Source: an uncultured Pelagibacteraceae bacterium (GTDB lineage Bacteria; Pseudomonadota; Alphaproteobacteria; Pelagibacterales; Pelagibacteraceae). Taken from it: DNA of 64,000 bases. The stretch covers positions 1 through 64,000 of the forward strand of contig CACFWD010000005.1 of NCBI GenBank assembly GCA_902569975.1, written 5' to 3'. This document shows positions 63,084-64,000 of the stretch, one piece after another. Positions within the stretch are counted from its first letter, which is position 1; each line of letters opens with the position of its first letter. The notes beneath the pieces are model-generated. The model saw only the letters and a program-made list of their open reading frames with translations, did no database searches and had not been told where the DNA came from. The position numbers and the translations under genes were made by a program.

Positions 63084-64000
63084 ACTTCAAAAGGATTCTC
63101 AACTAATATTGTATCGTTCCTTTCTGGACTAGTTGAAATACTTGAAATTTTTGACCCAGTAAAATCCTCAATTTCAAAAATATATTTTTTTGCATTATCA
63201 GGTAGATCACTTATATTCTTAATTCCACTCGTTATAGTTTTCCATCCAGGTAAAGTCTTATAAATTGGTTTAATTTTCAGTTGATCTTCAACAGCTGCTG
63301 GTAGATAATCAATTTTTTTACCGTCTAAATCATACTCTACACAAATTTTAATTTCATCTAATTCATCTAAAACATCTAACTTAGTTAGTGCTATTCCATC
63401 AATTCCTGAAACTTTTATTGTTTGTCTTACTAAGACACCATCAAACCATCCGCATCTTCTTTTTCTACTTGTCACAGTTCCAAACTCTTTTCCTCTAGTT
63501 CCTAATAACTCACCAATCTCATCTTTTAATTCTGTTGGAAACGGACCTTCTCCGACTCTCGTAGTATAAGCTTTTGTTATTCCAAGCACATAATTAATTG
63601 AATTAGGTCCACATCCAGTTCCTGTAGCAGCACTCGATGCGACTGTATTTGATGATGTAACAAATGGATATGTACCATGGTCTACATCAAGCAAAACTCC
63701 CTGGGCACCCTCAAATAATATTTTTTTTTTTTGCTTTTTATATTGATCAATTTTTACCCATACAGGTTGGGAAAATTTTAAAATTTCTGGTGCTATTTTT
63801 AGTAAGTTATTTTTTAATTGCTTTTTTTCAAACAATTTTTTTCCTAAACCTTTTCTTATCGCATTATGATGTAACAAAACTGTTTCAAGTCTTTGGTCTA
63901 AGTTTTTTTCTGATCTTAAATCCATCAAACGAATTGAACGTCTGCCCACTTTGTCTTCATATGCGGGGCCTATACCCCTTCTAGTGGTTCCTATTTTACC
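63080..64000 (-). CDS. purA: adenylosuccinate synthetase, 5' end beyond the window
   Basis: The reading frame is open from the right edge to the stop at 63080 and codes for the C-terminal 306 residues or so. The visible start is [21 protein letters not shown], a core PurA motif; later come [38 protein letters not shown] and the GTP/IMP block [11 protein letters not shown]. The enzyme makes adenylosuccinate from IMP and Asp. A GTG at 63949 is an internal Val codon and not a start. Confidence 0.95.
   Translation of the reverse strand, partial: GKIGTTRRGIGPAYEDKVGRRSIRLMDLRSEKNLDQRLETVLLHHNAIRKGLGKKLFEKKQLKNNLLKIAPEILKFSQPVWVKIDQYKKQKKKILFEGAQGVLLDVDHGTYPFVTSSNTVASSAATGTGCGPNSINYVLGITKAYTTRVGEGPFPTELKDEIGELLGTRGKEFGTVTSRKRRCGWFDGVLVRQTIKVSGIDGIALTKLDVLDELDEIKICVEYDLDGKKIDYLPAAVEDQLKIKPIYKTLPGWKTITSGIKNISDLPDNAKKYIFEIEDFTGSKISSISTSPERNDTILVENPFEV

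Noticed and set aside
1-64000. CRISPR array, prophage block, insertion sequence or rRNA
   Set aside because: No repeat-spacer pattern, transposase, phage structural gene or rRNA sequence was seen on either strand.

Overview
The window is very A+T-rich, has short intergenic gaps, many 1-4 nt start/stop overlaps (TAATG, ATGA) and no insertion sequences, CRISPR arrays or rRNA. Gene content and order fit an alphaproteobacterium of the SAR11/Pelagibacter type: rluD-rpoH next to purA, a short CysE coupled to CysK, taurine and organosulfonate genes, and many ABC importers with separate binding proteins. The assignment is inferred from gene families, not from a marker comparison.

Layout. 1-2344: a seven-gene minus-strand operon of small proteins, four of them about 100 residues and likely dimeric alpha/beta-barrel (DUF1330/ABM-like) proteins of unknown role. 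2430-5127: cysE-cysK, a VOC protein and an ArgO/LysE exporter. 5150-13947: a glucosylglycerate module (synthase, phosphatase, GH13 phosphorylase) co-directional with a sugar ABC ATPase and divergent from its binding protein and two permeases. 13961-17289: a HpsN-like dehydrogenase, phosphotransacetylase and Ldh2-family dehydrogenase, which look like parts of dihydroxypropanesulfonate/sulfolactate breakdown. 17349-19251: two glycosyltransferases. 19265-27009: a TauABC-type importer with an outsize permease, a class III aminotransferase, alanine dehydrogenase and an FAD oxidoreductase. 27030-31776: a UDP-sugar epimerase, BASS symporter, double winged-helix regulator, two related small membrane proteins, and a 2OG-Fe(II) oxygenase between tRNA-Met and a decayed tRNA-Met copy.

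31881-41122 is a surface-glycan island. It holds a near-complete set of enzymes for a C-methylated 2,6-dideoxyhexose: RmlA, RmlB, NDP-hexose 2,3-dehydratase, 3-ketoreductase, C-methyltransferase, RmlC-type epimerase (frameshifted at a run of eight A) and an RmlD-like reductase, plus glycosyltransferases. 41119-48531 couples polyamine synthesis to recycling of its by-product: apt, mtnP, a periplasmic hydrolase, mtnA, a class II aldolase, a SpeD-SpeE fusion, then an amino-acid importer without its ATPase. 48532-54862 is a second glycosyltransferase block. 54902-64000 is mostly housekeeping: small membrane/secreted proteins, a PNPOx protein, a beta-hydroxyacid dehydrogenase, MFS, rpoZ, a CoA-transferase, an ABC ATPase lacking its Walker A part with an ABC-2 permease, tRNA-Arg, rluD, rpoH and partial purA.

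The strongest leads for new biology are the dideoxysugar pathway, the tRNA-Met-flanked cargo gene, the SpeD-SpeE/MTA salvage operon, the Walker A-less ABC ATPase, the oversized TauC and the stacked small-protein operon.
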